A DNA stretch of 19,637 nt from Chloroflexota bacterium (GTDB lineage Bacteria > Chloroflexota > Anaerolineae > Anaerolineales > Villigracilaceae). The DNA lies in the NCBI GenBank assembly GCA_023484185.1, contig JAMDBC010000163.1, positions 1 to 19,637 of the forward strand, read 5' to 3'. Shown piece by piece: positions 6,436 to 13,010 of this stretch (the first letter of the stretch is position 1; each line of letters opens with the position of its first letter). The notes below the pieces were generated by a model. That model saw only the letters and a program-made list of their open reading frames with translations, did no database searches and was not told where the DNA came from. The position numbers and the translations under genes were made by a program.

Positions 6436-6475
6436 TTTACGTTTTAAGCATCACGTAGTACGTAAAACGTAATGC
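6432..6475. repeat. TTACG-type hairpin after the asparaginase gene
   Basis: GCATTTTACGTTTTA (6432-6446) pairs with TAAAACGTAATGC (6463-6475) with a 2-nt bulge, around an inner ACGT-AGT-ACGT. It lies 14 nt past the asparaginase stop and overlaps the start of the nth remnant. It may stop or stabilise the upstream transcript. It shares words with the repeat at 239-288. Confidence 0.6.
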
Positions 6476-6488
6476 ATAACTCCTGAAA

Positions 6489-7565
6489 TTATGCTTTTGC
6501 TTTTAACTGAAACACCGGCCTCGACTCGCCCGTCACAAGTCCGCGATGATTCTTCAAAATTTTGTTTGGGCCAAAGGCCGAAAGCGCTTTGAGTTGCCCT
6601 TCGTTCAACGCACCAAGTTGACGCAAAATCTCAAGCGTCACCGCCGGGCGGACGCGCGCCGCGGATTCAAGCTGGTCGTTCATGCGGGATGGGTCACCAT
6701 CGGTCACTTTGAAGGCAATGCCGATGCCGGGGGAAGTTGCATGGATCGCGCCGGGCAAAAGTCCGATAGCCTGAAAGCCTTCCGCGCCGCGCTTGGTGAT
6801 GATCCTGCCGTCCGCGACCTTCATCAACTCGCAATCGAATTCGCCGTAGCCGCTGATCATTTCGGAATGGGCAGCCATTGCCAAAGTGATTTTTCGGCAG
6901 GCAGAGGCACGCGCATCGGCTAGGTCGCGCGGATCGCATAGACGCGCGAAGCCGAGCGCGGCGTTATAAAGCGGCAGTGCAAAATTCGGCGCGGAACAAC
7001 CGTCGGTGCCGAGTTCGATCTTTGCGCGCTCGTACTCACACATCTCAGCAAAGGTCGTCAGAATATCCTGCTGGATTGGATGCTCACGTTCCAAATAAGT
7101 GTTTAGAGGCAGGCCGCGCATTTTGGCGTGCGCCAGCATGGCGGTGTGTTTGCCGGAGCAGTTGTTGAAATTGGCCGTGGGCATGATGTGATTGATGATG
7201 ACCGACCTGAGCATGACCGGGTCGCCCGGCAGATGCGGCCCGCATTGCAGGTCGCTTTCCTGAATGCCAATTTTCTCCTGCAAAACCCTGACGGCATCGA
7301 GATGCATCTGTGCGGTTTCATGAGAAGCGCAGGATAAGGCAAGTTCTTTCGATGTGAATCCGAAATGTTCCACGCCGCCGCGCTCGACAAACGGTAAAAC
7401 CTGAAAGGGTTTGGCAGAGGAGCGTAAAAAGGCGACCGTTTGAGGGTCGCCGTAGGATGCGCTCAATTTTCCGCTCAGGTCCACGACGGCGATCGAGCCT
7501 GTATGTGTGGCCTCAACGATGCGTCCGCGCGTCAGCTCAAGGATCGGCAAAGATCTTTCGTTCAT
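6489..7565 (-). CDS. L-asparaginase, Rhizobium etli (ReAV/PF06089) type
   Basis: A 358-residue cytosolic enzyme converting L-asparagine to aspartate and ammonia, of the zinc-containing R. etli class rather than the E. coli AnsA/AnsB fold. Both Ser-Lys pairs of the R. etli enzyme (Ser48/Lys51 and Ser80/Lys263 there) have candidates: Ser49 and Lys52 in RSSAK, Ser81 in CASHET and Lys258 in ITKRG. The zinc ligands Cys135, Lys138 and Cys189 correspond to Cys136 and Lys139 (NNCSGKH) and Cys190 (GTDGCSAPNF). Length is normal and nothing looks damaged. The ATG directly follows the stop of the upstream MBL-fold gene, with its GAGGA Shine-Dalgarno sequence inside that gene's end, so the two form an operon. 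A decayed paralogue fragment lies at 5550-5705. Confidence 0.93.
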   Translation of the reverse strand: MNERSLPILELTRGRIVEATHTGSIAVVDLSGKLSASYGDPQTVAFLRSSAKPFQVLPFVERGGVEHFGFTSKELALSCASHETAQMHLDAVRVLQEKIGIQESDLQCGPHLPGDPVMLRSVIINHIMPTANFNNCSGKHTAMLAHAKMRGLPLNTYLEREHPIQQDILTTFAEMCEYERAKIELGTDGCSAPNFALPLYNAALGFARLCDPRDLADARASACRKITLAMAAHSEMISGYGEFDCELMKVADGRIITKRGAEGFQAIGLLPGAIHATSPGIGIAFKVTDGDPSRMNDQLESAARVRPAVTLEILRQLGALNEGQLKALSAFGPNKILKNHRGLVTGESRPVFQLKAKA

Positions 7566-8420
7566 TCATTCCTCGGCAGAATTGCCCAAATGATAGTGAC
7601 GAGCATAATAGTGACGAAGACCATAGCGCATACGCTGAACATATTGTTTGTGCCGCGCCGCCGATGATTTGAAATGAGTCAAGAACGGCTCGATCAATTT
7701 TTCGGTCGATTCAGGACGCTGGCCTTTGGCCGCCATCTTTTCAAGTTTATCGTGGATGTGTTTGATGAATTGGACTTGTGTTTTTATGGCAGATGTGGAC
7801 ACTGTTCCGCCGCGTCCGCTGACAAAGGTGAAGCCGCGATAGTCCGGACCCAAAAGGATGTCGAGTGATTCGATCCACGGCGGAAGGTCGGCGTGCGCTA
7901 AAAAGGGCGGCTGATTCTTGGGGACGAGGTCGCCAATGAAAACCACTTTCTGTTCGGGGATGATGGCCCACATGGCGCCCGCCGCCGGGCCGGGATGGTG
8001 TTCGAAGATCACCGGCGACTCGCCCCAGTATATATTCATTTGATCGCCAAAAGAAATTTCCGGCGGCGCCCAACGCACTGTGCCGAGCCCGGGAATGGTT
8101 TCCCAGTCTGAGCCGGTTTCAGCGCCCTGTGCTTTGAACGTGGTTGGCCGCGCGCGGAAAACCGCCGCAGTTTTTTCCTGCGCCAGCACAGTGCAATCCA
8201 TGGCGCGCGCCCCGAGCGTACGGTCTGGATGCGCGTCAAGGTTGGCGAGTAAACGCTCCGGCCCGCCGCTCAGGCTCATCAGCGCCGCCCGCCATGAGCG
8301 GCTATCTTCCGGCGAAGGCGGCGCGTCGATCTGGATCAGTCCGCGCTGTTGTTGGATGACGCCCAACGTCACGCCCAGATAATGGTCTTCAATATAGATA
8401 TTGTCAGCAAGGGATTGCAT
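7566..8420 (-). CDS. MBL-fold protein with degenerate metal site
   Basis: A 284-residue protein with the order of a metallo-beta-lactamase fold: early strands (LGVTLGVIQQQRGLIQIDAP), a metal-loop region LDAHPDR at about residues 61-67, a later HHPGPAAGAMW histidine segment, and IGD within VVFIGDLVP. The usual HxHxDH is here DxHxDR, and the terminal glycine-loop histidine seems replaced in VSGRGG. Only part of the binuclear zinc site remains, so normal hydrolase activity is doubtful; it may bind one metal or act non-enzymatically. A C-terminal helical extension holds several His and Tyr residues (RHYYARHYH). AGGAGAT lies about 6 nt before the ATG. It is co-transcribed with the asparaginase, but a shared pathway cannot be read from the sequence. 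Confidence 0.8.
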   Translation of the reverse strand: MQSLADNIYIEDHYLGVTLGVIQQQRGLIQIDAPPSPEDSRSWRAALMSLSGGPERLLANLDAHPDRTLGARAMDCTVLAQEKTAAVFRARPTTFKAQGAETGSDWETIPGLGTVRWAPPEISFGDQMNIYWGESPVIFEHHPGPAAGAMWAIIPEQKVVFIGDLVPKNQPPFLAHADLPPWIESLDILLGPDYRGFTFVSGRGGTVSTSAIKTQVQFIKHIHDKLEKMAAKGQRPESTEKLIEPFLTHFKSSAARHKQYVQRMRYGLRHYYARHYHLGNSAEE

Positions 8421-8484
8421 GGTATCTCCTAAGCATCCACCCGAAGGTGAAAACCAGATCTATTTTACTCTCATACTTTATTTG

Positions 8485-8575
8485 GTATCTTTTCAATAAA
8501 GCGGGGTGTGGGGTGTTTTGGGTGGGCTTCGCCTACCCAAAACATCCCACTTTCCACTCCTCTTTGAGAAGATAC
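8485..8575. mobile_element. 91-bp palindromic MITE-like element with 8-bp flanking duplication
   Basis: The terminal inverted repeats GTATCTTTTCAA (8485-8496) and TTGAGAAGATAC (8564-8575) match at 11 of 12 positions. Between them the arms pair closely around a TTC loop at 8528-8530; 8508-8527 with 8531-8550 gives 20 pairs including two G-T. Both sides carry TTTATTTG (8477-8484 and 8576-8583), a likely target-site duplication. The right copy contains the kinase gene's stop codon. The element has no coding capacity. A truncated copy is at 3317-3354. It accounts for most of the kinase-MBL gap and could act as a transcriptional barrier between them. Confidence 0.85.
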
Positions 8576-8576
8576 T

Positions 8577-10136
8577 TTATTTGCTCATCACAGGCAGAGT
8601 AAAGACGAACTTCGCGCCCTGGCCTTCTTTGCTTTCGACCCAGATCGTTCCGCCATGCGCCTGCACGGCGATACGGCAGAAAGCCAGGCCGATGCCCAGG
8701 CCGCCGGGTTTATCCCTGCCTTTGAGGCACGCGAACTTATCAAAAATGCGTCTGTGCTCAGACGGAGGAATGCCCGGCCCGTTGTCCTGCACCCAGAAGC
8801 GAACCGACTCTTTGTCTTTCTGCGCGCCGATGATAATTTTAGTCTCGGCCTTCGAGAACTTGATGGCATTCTCCAACAGATTGATCAGGACGCGGCGTAG
8901 CATATCCGTATCCACCCAGATATTCGGTAACGGCTCGGCGATCTGGGTCTCGACCGTTTGGTGATGCCCGGCTGCGGACGGCGTCACATCTTTCACGGCG
9001 GTTGCGATCAGGTCCTGTGGATTGACCGCCGTCTGCGTGGTGATGGTCTGCCCTGATTCAAGGCGGTTGATGTCAAGCAGGGAATCGACCAGCTGCTGGA
9101 TGCGGTTGGTGGAGTTGACCGCGATGTTGAGAATTGAACGCGTGGTTTCATCTTTGCCGATCATGCCTTCCAATACATCCAGGCTGGAGACGATATTGCC
9201 CAGCGGCGAGCGCAAGTCATGATAGATCATGGCCGTCAGATCTTCACGCAGGGAATCCAGATCCTTGCGTTCGGGGATGTCACGCAGAGTCCACTGGATG
9301 GAATCTGCCTCTTCGAATTCCACGCGCCGCGCGTAGACTTCGACCGGCGTCCTGCCTGAATCGGCCTTGCGCAACACGGATTCGTAGCTTGAGTCATCCT
9401 TCTCAACCAGATTCTCGGATTCCAAACCGGTCCTGTTCCAGTTGACTTCATGCAGCTGGTCAATGCTCATCTGGCGCAAGTCTTCGGTTTTGAAGCCGCT
9501 TATCCTGACCGCCTCACGGTTGGCCTCGATGACTTTGCCTTCCAGGTCCGTGATGAAGATCGGGTCGATGCTTTCCGCAAAAAGTTCGCGGTAACGCTGG
9601 TGCGCCTTTTGTGATTGGCCGAAGAGCTGCGCGTTCAGCACTGCGATGCTGGCCTGGTCAGCGATGGCTTGCATGAGTTCAAAATGTTCGGGTGTAAAAG
9701 CATTCGGTACGGAATGGACAAGGGTCAGCGCCCCCACTAATCGGTCCCGCGCCAGAAGCGGCACGCAGATTGCGGACTTGGGTCCGCTTGCGTCGCGCGC
9801 CTCATCCGGGCGCTGGAACCAGCGTTCATCCTGACTCGTATCGGGCACCAGTGCAGCCTTGCGGTTTTTTACCACCCATCCGGCCAGGCCTCTATCCATG
9901 GTCTCTCGTAATTGCTGCGGGGGATGTTCAAGGAAACCCTGGCCGTAGACGATGATCGCATCCACAGGCTTGCCGTTATCATCCAACACCACGATACTGC
10001 CGCGCTCGCCGCCGGCGTATTGAAGAGCGGCAAAGAGCAGGCGCTGTAACACGGTACGCAGGTCAAGCGCCGCGAGGACTTCGCGATTGATTTGGATCAG
10101 GAGTTCGAGCAATGATCGAGTACGGTCTTTTGCCAT
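8577..10136 (-). CDS. GAF-PAS sensor histidine kinase
   Basis: A 519-residue soluble two-component kinase with no membrane segment. An N-terminal helix leads into a GAF domain (about residues 20-172), then a PAS domain (about 180-290, starting YRELFAESIDPIFITDLEG). A HisKA dimerisation helix follows with phospho-acceptor His306 in MIYHDLRSPLGN. The HATPase domain has the N box at Asn423 (NLLENAIKFS), DNGPGI (451-456) and GLGIGL (479-484). It would autophosphorylate His306 in response to a cytosolic ligand or redox cue and pass the phosphate to a partner. No response regulator lies in the window, so it is an orphan here. No clear Shine-Dalgarno sequence precedes the ATG. The last codons and stop overlap the duplicated flank of the MITE-like element. 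It is divergent from the HAD gene. Confidence 0.93.
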   Translation of the reverse strand: MAKDRTRSLLELLIQINREVLAALDLRTVLQRLLFAALQYAGGERGSIVVLDDNGKPVDAIIVYGQGFLEHPPQQLRETMDRGLAGWVVKNRKAALVPDTSQDERWFQRPDEARDASGPKSAICVPLLARDRLVGALTLVHSVPNAFTPEHFELMQAIADQASIAVLNAQLFGQSQKAHQRYRELFAESIDPIFITDLEGKVIEANREAVRISGFKTEDLRQMSIDQLHEVNWNRTGLESENLVEKDDSSYESVLRKADSGRTPVEVYARRVEFEEADSIQWTLRDIPERKDLDSLREDLTAMIYHDLRSPLGNIVSSLDVLEGMIGKDETTRSILNIAVNSTNRIQQLVDSLLDINRLESGQTITTQTAVNPQDLIATAVKDVTPSAAGHHQTVETQIAEPLPNIWVDTDMLRRVLINLLENAIKFSKAETKIIIGAQKDKESVRFWVQDNGPGIPPSEHRRIFDKFACLKGRDKPGGLGIGLAFCRIAVQAHGGTIWVESKEGQGAKFVFTLPVMSK

Positions 10137-10198
10137 GATTGATTAATTCTAATGTGCCCGCGTGTCGCTCATGCGCAAAGTATAGCATAACGTTCGGG

Positions 10199-10204
10199 TA
10201 CAAT
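10199..10204 (+). promoter_or_regulatory. -10-like TACAAT directly before the HAD gene
   Basis: TACAAT ends 6 nt before the ATG at 10211 and there is no Shine-Dalgarno sequence, which fits a leaderless transcript. No clear -35 is visible. On the opposite strand TATACT (10179-10184) could be the -10 of the divergent kinase gene. Confidence 0.45.
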
Positions 10205-10210
10205 CGAAAT

Positions 10211-10879
10211 ATGCCTCTTGAACTTTCCCGCATTCGAGCGCTGTGTTTTGATGTGGACGGCACGTTGAGCGACACCGATGATCTTTATGCGCAGAAGGTG
10301 CAGCGCTTTCTGGCGCGCTTTTTGTTCCACGACCCAGCCCGCGCCGCCCGTCGATTTGTGATGTGGGCTGAAGCGCCGGGCAATGTCCTGCTTGGCCTGG
10401 CGGATCGATGGAGCCTTGATGATGAAATGATGGCAGTGGTCCACTGGCTCAACCGCAACCGCAGGCAGCGGGCCAAGCGTTTCCTGCTGATCCCTGGCGT
10501 GGACAAAATGCTGGCGCGTTTGCACGGACATTATCCGATGGCGATTGTCAGCGCGCGCGATGAAGATGGGACGATGGCCTTTCTCGACCAGTTCGACCTG
10601 GCGAAATATTTTGACGTGATCGTAACGGGACTCTCTGCCAAACACACGAAACCTTACCCGGACCCGATCCGGCTGGCCGCTATAAAAATGGAGGTTATGC
10701 CTGAGGCCTGCCTGATGATCGGCGACACGGCTGTTGATATCCGCGCTGGAAGATCGGCGGGCGCGCAAACCGTCGGCGTGCTGTGCGGGTTTGGCGAAGC
10801 GTCTGAGTTGAAACAATTCGATGCGGATCTGATCCTGGGAAGTACAGCCGATATGGCCGATGTGTTGCTGGGGAAATAA
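10211..10879 (+). CDS. HAD-superfamily hydrolase (phosphoglycolate phosphatase-like)
   Basis: A 222-residue cytosolic phosphatase of HAD subfamily I. All four motifs are present: DVDGT with nucleophile Asp14 and acid Asp16, motif II Ser114 (IVSAR), motif III Lys147 (HTKPYP), and motif IV Asp172/Asp176 (IGDTAVD). A helical cap lies between motifs I and II (about residues 25-90), as in phosphoglycolate phosphatases and PpaX-type pyrophosphatases. The exact substrate is not readable. I use the ATG at 10211 rather than upstream in-frame TTG or ATA codons, because the family starts just before the DxDGT strand and a -10-like hexamer sits immediately upstream. A hairpin follows 45 nt after the stop. 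Confidence 0.9.
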   Translation: MPLELSRIRALCFDVDGTLSDTDDLYAQKVQRFLARFLFHDPARAARRFVMWAEAPGNVLLGLADRWSLDDEMMAVVHWLNRNRRQRAKRFLLIPGVDKMLARLHGHYPMAIVSARDEDGTMAFLDQFDLAKYFDVIVTGLSAKHTKPYPDPIRLAAIKMEVMPEACLMIGDTAVDIRAGRSAGAQTVGVLCGFGEASELKQFDADLILGSTADMADVLLGK

Positions 10880-10885
10880 TTAACT

Positions 10886-10920
10886 ATGTCATTGCGAGCC
10901 GCGAGCCTTAAACGGCGAGT
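10886..10920. repeat. Left-end copy of the ATGTCATTGCGAG repeat
   Basis: ATGTCATTGCGAG (10886-10898) followed by CGCGAGCC and GGCGAGTGGCGAAG matches the left end of the dispersed family, complete at 15865-15972. The right end is missing. Confidence 0.6.
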
Positions 10921-10924
10921 GGCG

Positions 10925-10949
10925 AAGCATCTATGAAAGCGATGCTTTT
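10925..10949 (+). terminator. Hairpin with T-run after the HAD gene
   Basis: AAGCATC (10925-10931) pairs with GATGCTT (10941-10947), followed by further T residues. The stem is 7 bp with a 9-nt loop. It is a modest candidate for an intrinsic terminator, partly made from the end of the repeat copy. Confidence 0.4.
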
Positions 10950-10950
10950 G

Positions 10951-11124
10951 TCAAGAGAAAAATAAAGAGAACATCAGCACCTTAATAAAGCAGGAGCGAC
11001 TTGTTGAAACAAACACAGTCGGATTTTCCGGAAGCATCTATTCGTTGTCAAGCAACAAGAGTATCTTCAACAAGCGTGTCGCAATCAATCTACGGTTCTC
11101 TGTGGAACCAGCTTCGCAACGCGC
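10951..11124. other. Gene-free stretch with inverted repeats beside the transposase scar
   Basis: No coding sequence is seen in any frame. GCGAC-TTGTTGAA (10996-11008) pairs with TTCAACAA-GCGT-GTCGC (11066-11082) around a 4-nt bulge, and TTGT-CAAGC-ACAA forms a smaller hairpin near 11045-11057. It lies directly downstream of the IS110-like tail on the minus strand and may be leftover non-coding end sequence of that element. That origin is inference. Confidence 0.35.
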
Positions 11125-11286
11125 TCACGCTTGCTTAGGCAAATCGGATGTGGACTCACGATAGGGTTCATGCTTTCTGAGCATCCAATAGGCGGCCTCG
11201 GCCAGATGTCTTGCCACGGCGCCGACTTCGACAACAAGAGCGTTATCTTCGATCTGGATGATTTCACCGCGCAGAGTTGCTATCAT
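11125..11286 (-). pseudogene. ruvA: Truncated ruvA joined in frame to an IS110-like transposase tail
   Basis: The minus strand reads MIATLRGEIIQIEDNALVVEVG (residues 1-22), the conserved start of RuvA, the Holliday-junction-binding subunit of RuvAB. From residue 23 the frame continues as AVARHLAEAAYWMLRKHEPYRE and stops at residue 53. This second part resembles the C-terminus of IS110/Transposase_20-family proteins, not RuvA, whose next residues should be GVG plus the rest of the OB fold. The helix-hairpin-helix and RuvB-binding domains are absent from the window. Location after yebC and ruvC on the same strand supports the ruvA identity, since yebC-ruvC-ruvA is a common order. The ruvA part is convincing; the transposase part is moderately so. 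Confidence 0.75.
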
Positions 11287-11298
11287 GGGGCTAATTAT

Positions 11299-11420
11299 AT
11301 GTCATTGCAAGCGGTCTTTGCGAAGCAATCTCCCATTGGACTGATAAGTCCCACCGAGGAGTATTCACCCTGTAATTAGGGATTGCTTCGTCGGCAAAAA
11401 ACGCCTCCTCGCAATGACAT
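11299..11420. repeat. Complete ATGTCATTGC/GCAATGACAT repeat between ruvC and the ruvA remnant
   Basis: ATGTCATTGCAAG at the left (from 11299) is mirrored by CTCGCAATGACAT at the right (ending 11420). Inside, GCGAAGCAATCTC (11330s) faces GGGATTGCTTCG (11380s). It occupies the whole 135-nt gap between the ruvC stop and the ruvA start. It is non-coding. Confidence 0.8.
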
Positions 11421-11421
11421 G

Positions 11422-11901
11422 CTAATATCTCTTAGTATGCAAGTGCGTGATCGCAACCGCCAACGCATCGGCGGCATCGTCGGGTTTGGGAATTTCGGTC
11501 AACCCCAACAAGGTCCGTACCATTTCCTGGACTTGCTTCTTGCCCGCCGAGCCATAGCCAACAACAGCCTGCTTGACTTCATTCGGGGTGTACTCGCCCA
11601 CGTCGAGTCCCGCCTCGGCAATCGCCAGCAGAATTACCCCGCGCGCCTGTCCGACTGTGATGGCAGTTGAAATGTTACGCTGGAAAAACAACTTCTCCAC
11701 CGCGACCGAATCGGGGCGATGGAGAAAGATCAATTCCTTGAGTTCGCGATACAATGCCAGCAGGCGCTTGTGGTCGTGGGTGTGGGCCGGGGTTAAGATG
11801 ACACCAAATTTAACGGCGGCCAGTTCCCCGCCCAGTTCGAGGCGCACGAGTCCGTAGCCTGTGGTTGCTGTGCCGGGGTCGATACCGAGGGCGAGTGTCA
11901 T
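11422..11901 (-). CDS. ruvC: Crossover junction endodeoxyribonuclease RuvC
   Basis: A 159-residue Holliday-junction resolvase, normal length for the family. It cuts paired strands of four-way junctions after RuvAB branch migration. The RNase H-like acidic residues are all visible: Asp8 in [10 protein letters not shown], Glu69 in AVEKLFF, and Asp142/Asp145 in [11 protein letters not shown], corresponding to E. coli Asp7, Glu66, Asp138 and Asp141. The gene looks intact. It lies 116 nt downstream of yebC on the same strand, separated by a repeat and apparently with its own -10 element. The next gene, ruvA, is destroyed, so RuvC here is uncoupled from its usual operon partner. Confidence 0.97.
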   Translation of the reverse strand: MTLALGIDPGTATTGYGLVRLELGGELAAVKFGVILTPAHTHDHKRLLALYRELKELIFLHRPDSVAVEKLFFQRNISTAITVGQARGVILLAIAEAGLDVGEYTPNEVKQAVVGYGSAGKKQVQEMVRTLLGLTEIPKPDDAADALAVAITHLHTKRY

Positions 11902-11908
11902 CGTTCAA

Positions 11909-11914
11909 ATAATA
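11909..11914 (-). promoter_or_regulatory. -10-like TATTAT directly before ruvC
   Basis: Read on the minus strand, TATTAT is followed by 7 nt and then the ruvC ATG, with no Shine-Dalgarno sequence. This suggests a leaderless ruvC transcript separate from yebC. Confidence 0.4.
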
Positions 11915-11917
11915 AAC

Positions 11918-12010
11918 CGCGCAGTCTGCCAAGAACGCAAAGATTCTTTTTGACAATCTTCGCGGCCTTTGCCTGCACTGGGCCGCAGGCACACGTGCGC
12001 TCTTCGCGGT
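11918..12010. repeat. Palindromic repeat with CGCAAAG/CTTCGCGG words
   Basis: CCGCG at the left faces CGCGG at the right. AACGCAAAGATT (11935-11946) faces AATCTTCGCGG (11955-11965) as a short hairpin, and a second CTTCGCGG ends the block (12002-12009). An inner CTGC-GCAG arm sits near 11973-11988. It fills the yebC-ruvC gap and has the same construction style as 1347-1475 and 3473-3615. Confidence 0.6.
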
Positions 12011-12017
12011 TCAATTT

Positions 12018-12773
12018 TTACGCGGCTTCGAGAGCAGCCAGAGCTTCTTCGGACATCTTCAAATTGGAGAAGACATTCTGCACATCATCCAATTCTTCGA
12101 TGGCTTCGAGCGCCTTCATGACCTGCATGGTCTCTTCGACACCAAGTTCCATCTCCTGTTTGGGGAGCATGCGCAGGCCGGCCTCATCGGGTTGAACACC
12201 CGCGGCATGCAGGCGATCCGCAATAACCTTGAATGTTTCGATTGGGCCGATGATCTCAATCGTATCGTTATCGTCAATCACATCATTCGCACCCGCTTCA
12301 ATGCCCAACTCGAATGCCTTATCATAATTCATTTCCGTGGAGGGAAAAGAGAAGTAAGCCACGCGCTCGAACTGCCAGCCCACCGAGCCGATTTCGCCCA
12401 TGCTGCCGCCGGCCTTCGAAAGCGCGTGGCGCAGATCGGAAACAGTGCGGTTGCGATTATCTGTCACACACTCGACCATCACGGCCACGCCATGCGAGGC
12501 ATACCCTTCATACATGATCTGCTCAAAAATCGTGCCTTCTTTATCCTCACCAGAACCGCGCTTGATGGCGCGCTCAATGTTGTCTTTGGGCATGTTCTCA
12601 GCACGCGCTTTATCCACTGCGAGACGCAAGCGAAAATTCGAATCAATATCGCTCCCGCCGTCGCGGGCCGCCATGACGATTTCACGCGCGAGACGAGTGA
12701 AGATAGCGCCGCGTTTAGCATCGGCCACGCCCTTTTTGCGTTTGATGGTGGACCATTTGGAATGACCGGACAT
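12018..12773 (-). CDS. yebC: YebC/PmpR-family protein (TACO1-like)
   Basis: A 251-residue cytosolic protein of the YebC/TACO1 family. Members have been described as transcriptional regulators and, more recently, as ribosome-associated factors easing translation of proline-rich stretches. The start MSGHSKWSTIKRKKGVADAKRGAIFTRLAREI is the family signature, followed by NMPKDNIERAIKRG at about residues 60-73. The GGS segment and the acidic C-terminal domain with DDVQNVFSN are also typical. Length is normal. AAGGAG precedes the ATG. It heads the yebC-ruvC-ruvA order seen in many bacteria, but an intergenic repeat and a separate ruvC -10 suggest the genes are not one transcript here. Confidence 0.97.
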   Translation of the reverse strand: MSGHSKWSTIKRKKGVADAKRGAIFTRLAREIVMAARDGGSDIDSNFRLRLAVDKARAENMPKDNIERAIKRGSGEDKEGTIFEQIMYEGYASHGVAVMVECVTDNRNRTVSDLRHALSKAGGSMGEIGSVGWQFERVAYFSFPSTEMNYDKAFELGIEAGANDVIDDNDTIEIIGPIETFKVIADRLHAAGVQPDEAGLRMLPKQEMELGVEETMQVMKALEAIEELDDVQNVFSNLKMSEEALAALEAA

Positions 12774-12823
12774 AGGAACTCCTTACAACCACTCTGGTGG
12801 AAATTTACTCGTTGAGCGCCGAC

Positions 12824-12829
12824 ATTATA
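12824..12829 (-). promoter_or_regulatory. -10 hexamer TATAAT for yebC
   Basis: Read on the minus strand, a perfect TATAAT lies about 50 nt before the yebC ATG, giving a leader of roughly 44 nt that contains the AAGGAG Shine-Dalgarno sequence. No clear -35 is seen. Confidence 0.45.
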
Positions 12830-12967
12830 CTACACAAAGAATCCGATCCCCAGCGCGCGAATGAAACTGGGATATTTAAAATGAGGACAAACTCAATGAC
12901 ATAAAATTGTGATGATTGTCGTCCGCATTGGTGACATTAGAGCCTGTGTCCATACAAGCGCATTGGG

Positions 12968-12973
12968 TATGAT
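12968..12973 (+). promoter_or_regulatory. -10-like TATGAT upstream of the GltD-like gene
   Basis: TATGAT lies 37 nt before the ATG at 13011, and GGAGGA (13002-13007) just before that start is the Shine-Dalgarno sequence. No obvious -35. Confidence 0.35.
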
Positions 12974-13010
12974 GAAATGAAAGACCTTTTAGCCCCCCGT
13001 CGGAGGACGT

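Noticed and set aside
10169..10816. 215-codon open frame antisense to the HAD gene
   Set aside because: The sense strand has all four HAD motifs. The antisense protein is low in hydrophobic pattern and matches nothing I recognise.
10880..11300. tRNA or other known structured RNA
   Set aside because: No cloverleaf, CCA end or T-loop consensus could be found; the visible pairing is only simple inverted repeats.
12192..12815. 207-codon open frame antisense to yebC
   Set aside because: yebC is certain on the minus strand; this frame is its shadow.
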